From: an uncultured Cellvibrio sp.
GTDB lineage: Bacteria > Pseudomonadota > Gammaproteobacteria > Pseudomonadales > Cellvibrionaceae
DNA: 16,744 nt
Assembly (NCBI GenBank): GCA_946886255.1
Contig: CAMPIG010000053.1
Span: forward strand, 1-16,744
Reading direction: 5' to 3'
The notes beneath the pieces are model-generated. The model searched no databases. It was given only the letters and a program-made list of their open reading frames with translations, and was not told the DNA's origin. Both the position numbers and the translations under genes were made by a program. This document shows, in pieces, positions 16,133-16,744 of the stretch. Every line of letters starts with the position of its first letter. Within the stretch, counting starts at the first letter, position 1.

Positions 16133-16744
16133 ATGTCATTTGCAGAATCCATGGAGCAACTCAAAAACTTTGATGTGAATGATATCGATTTTGAAAAAAT
16201 CGGTATTTGGCCTGTGCCAGCAAAGATTTTTGTGGCAGTGCTGTTGGTTGCTATTGTGTTTGCGGCGACTTATTACGTATGGATCAAAGATCTGAATATG
16301 CAGCTCGACACAATTGTCCAAAAAGAGGCTACATTAAAAGAAACTTATAAAAAGAAAAGTTTCGAAGCCGCTAATCTCGACGCGTATCGGGCGCAGATGG
16401 TGGAGATGAAGAGTACCTTTGATTCGCTGTTGTCACGGTTGCCGACTGATACTGAAGTGCCAGGGTTGTTGGAAGATATTGATACTCGTGGTTCGGAAAG
16501 CGGGTTAACGATTAACAGTATCAAGTTGGAAGCAGAGCGCACAGCCGAATATTACATCGAATTGCCTATCAGCATTGATGTGGAGGGCGGATATCACGAT
16601 CTCGGTGGATTTGTCAGTGGTGTAGCGGGTATGCCGCGGATTGTTACGCTGCATGATTATTCAATTACCCGGAAAAAAGACAGCGCCGAGTTGGCGATGA
16701 AAATCTCTGCTAAAACCTATCGTTATAAGTCGCAGGAGCAATAG
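16133..16744 (+). CDS. pilO: Type IV pilus inner-membrane protein PilO
   Basis: PilO (203 residues; about 207 in P. aeruginosa) heterodimerises with PilN and contacts PilP, aligning the motor with the outer-membrane secretin. It has a cytoplasmic N-terminal segment (1-28), one membrane helix (about 30-50), a coiled-coil (about 52-100; LNMQLDTIVQKEATLKETY) and a periplasmic ferredoxin-like domain (about 105-200), with LPTDTEVPGLLEDI at its start. I start at ATG 16133, 8 bases after a strong GAGGAGGG ribosome site (16117-16124), not at the upstream ATG 16100 inside pilN. The TAG stop is the last three bases of the window, so the gene is complete. Confidence 0.96.
   Translation: MSFAESMEQLKNFDVNDIDFEKIGIWPVPAKIFVAVLLVAIVFAATYYVWIKDLNMQLDTIVQKEATLKETYKKKSFEAANLDAYRAQMVEMKSTFDSLLSRLPTDTEVPGLLEDIDTRGSESGLTINSIKLEAERTAEYYIELPISIDVEGGYHDLGGFVSGVAGMPRIVTLHDYSITRKKDSAELAMKISAKTYRYKSQEQ

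Overview
This window reads as ordinary chromosomal backbone of a gammaproteobacterium. It has moderate GC, LPS-core and lipid A genes, and a type IV pilus operon. The gene neighbourhoods (msbA-hldE; DUF971-hslU-hslV-ftsN-like SPOR gene; priA divergent from rpmE plus a nuclease; ponA/mrcA divergent from pilMNO) match what I remember of Pseudomonas, and partly of E. coli. Protein details suggest a Pseudomonas/Cellvibrio-like lineage, but that placement is inference from memory. I see no mobile element, prophage, CRISPR array, tRNA or rRNA, and no gene-free stretch longer than about 240 bases.

Layout. Bases 3-1532 (+) hold the 3' part of msbA (lipid A flippase), cut by the window edge. hldE (ADP-heptose synthesis, + strand) follows at 1664-3088. 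A minus-strand pair comes next: an unrecognised multi-pass membrane protein (3060-3707, overlapping the end of hldE tail to tail) and an upstream DUF4136-type lipoprotein (3751-4314). uppP (+, 4481-5290) converges on DUF971 - hslU - hslV (minus, 5295-7543), which has a convincing heat-shock (sigma-32) promoter at 7606-7633. Then come a short FtsN-like SPOR protein (minus, 7665-8249) and priA (minus, 8323-10536). Divergent from priA are rpmE (+, 10776-10994) and a secreted staphylococcal-type nuclease (+, 11005-11838). mrcA/ponA (minus, 11848-14328) lies tail to tail with the nuclease. pilM, pilN and pilO (+, 14483-16744) diverge from mrcA; pilO ends exactly at the window edge.

How it fits together. 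Much of the window serves the cell envelope. MsbA and HldE build and export LPS. UppP recycles the undecaprenyl carrier that PBP1A (mrcA) depends on for peptidoglycan. The FtsN-like protein links peptidoglycan to the divisome. PilMNO is the inner-membrane alignment platform of the type IV pilus. HslVU is heat-shock proteolysis, PriA restarts stalled forks, and L31 is ribosomal.

Four start sites were moved from the longest open frame: uppP to 4481, hslU to 7001, hslV to a GTG at 7543 (which exposes the N-terminal catalytic threonine) and mrcA to 14328. The nuclease and pilO starts were also shortened, to 11005 and 16133.

The most interesting observation is that a textbook intrinsic terminator behind rpmE (11039-11074) lies inside the coding sequence of the nuclease signal peptide. 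Its A-tract supplies the lysines and its U-tract the hydrophobic core. I found no convincing new multi-gene system. The least explained genes are the membrane protein and lipoprotein pair at 3060-4314.
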